From: DAOUMU01 sp034409055
Lineage (GTDB): Bacteria > Chloroflexota > Anaerolineae > 4572-78 > J111
Direction: 5' to 3'
Length of the DNA stretch: 37,308 nt
NCBI GenBank assembly: GCA_034409055.1
Contig: DAOUMU010000345.1
Coordinates: 1-37,308, forward strand
The notes beneath the pieces are model-generated. The model did no database searches and was not told the DNA's origin. It saw only the letters and a program-made list of their open reading frames with translations. This document shows, piece after piece, positions 37,183 to 37,308 of the stretch (position 1 is the stretch's first letter; each line of letters begins with the position of its first letter). The translations under genes were made by a program, and so were the position numbers.

Positions 37183-37308
37183 GGTAGTGTCCCTCAACTA
37201 CGTGGATGAAAAGCTTGTAAATTGTGGACGAATTGTTGCTGCTCAAGTTCCTGTCGAAAGTTGGGAGGGACACGATAGCTCAGGAGTTCTTCCATCGTCC
37301 AAACGTGA
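37183..37308 (-). mobile_element. End of an insertion sequence running off the right edge
   Basis: The likely IS terminus begins at GGTAGTGTCCC (37183), a sequence typical of IS ends. Just inside it lies the 3' end of a transposase-like frame. A 9-bp inverse complement of the terminal word (GTGTCCCTC at 37187-37195 versus GAGGGACAC at 37265-37273) could form a subterminal hairpin. The other end and the target duplication are outside the window. Confidence 0.5.
37194..37307 (-). CDS. Transposase, C-terminal end only (partial)
   Basis: An open frame enters from the right edge and ends at TGA (37196-37194). The 37 visible residues begin HVWTMEELLSYRVP. This resembles the C-terminus of DDE transposases that end in a TDHVW-(T/S)-x-EELL motif followed by a short proline-containing tail (recalled, not searched). 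The family cannot be fixed from so little sequence. Confidence 0.5.
   Translation of the reverse strand, partial: HVWTMEELLSYRVPPNFRQELEQQQFVHNLQAFHPRS

Overview
The window looks like a chromosomal segment of a Chloroflexota bacterium, probably Anaerolineae-like (inference from content, not from a marker gene). The hints are a secreted clostripain-type protease ending in a Y-L-P-type tail, a PPOX flavoprotein of the kind often F420-dependent, giant GAF/PAS sensor kinases, a V4R-domain protein, DUF5666 and YceI proteins, a Tat-type dienelactone hydrolase lipoprotein, and heptanucleotide repeat islands between genes. No rRNA, tRNA, CRISPR array or phage module was found.

Layout. 153-4001: a large secreted multidomain C11 protease with a strong terminator. 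4136-6686: three stand-alone genes (GNAT-like acyltransferase, NUDIX hydrolase, PPOX flavoprotein) separated by palindromic repeats. 6770-10816 (minus): a PDZ/multi-TM/GAF histidine kinase. 11063-16468 (plus): a glycan cassette of DegT/perosamine-synthase-like aminotransferase, N-formyltransferase-like protein, polyprenyl-phosphate-mannose-synthase-like GT2 and a membrane glycosyltransferase joined to the GT2 by an ATGA overlap. 16676-19041: a V4R ligand-binding protein followed by a Ser/Thr kinase with seven TPRs.

19036-33062 is a signalling block on the minus strand. It is made of two operons, 20886/23626 and 33062/29772/29312, and holds four sensor kinases plus a stand-alone Rcp1-like receiver. 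Between the two operons, on the plus strand, lies a two-gene metabolic operon: an L-fucose isomerase-like protein and a class II aldolase. None of these regulators has a DNA-binding output domain, so output must come from elsewhere or be protein-protein.

33464-36427: envelope/secreted proteins, namely a YceI lipoprotein, a Tat lipoprotein hydrolase of the dienelactone hydrolase family, and a DUF5666 protein built from three nearly identical 264-bp units. 36501-37308 is a decayed margin: a gutted FtsX/MacB-type permease pseudogene, an extended -10 promoter followed by a GC-rich potentially structured stretch with no ORF, and the end of an insertion sequence whose transposase runs off the right edge.

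The most interesting candidates are the isomerase-aldolase operon enclosed by two sensory operons, the V4R-kinase pair, the inferred N-formyl-amino-sugar/lipid-linked glycan cassette, the C11 homopolymer inside a kinase gene, and the orphan promoter plus structured stretch cut off by the insertion sequence.
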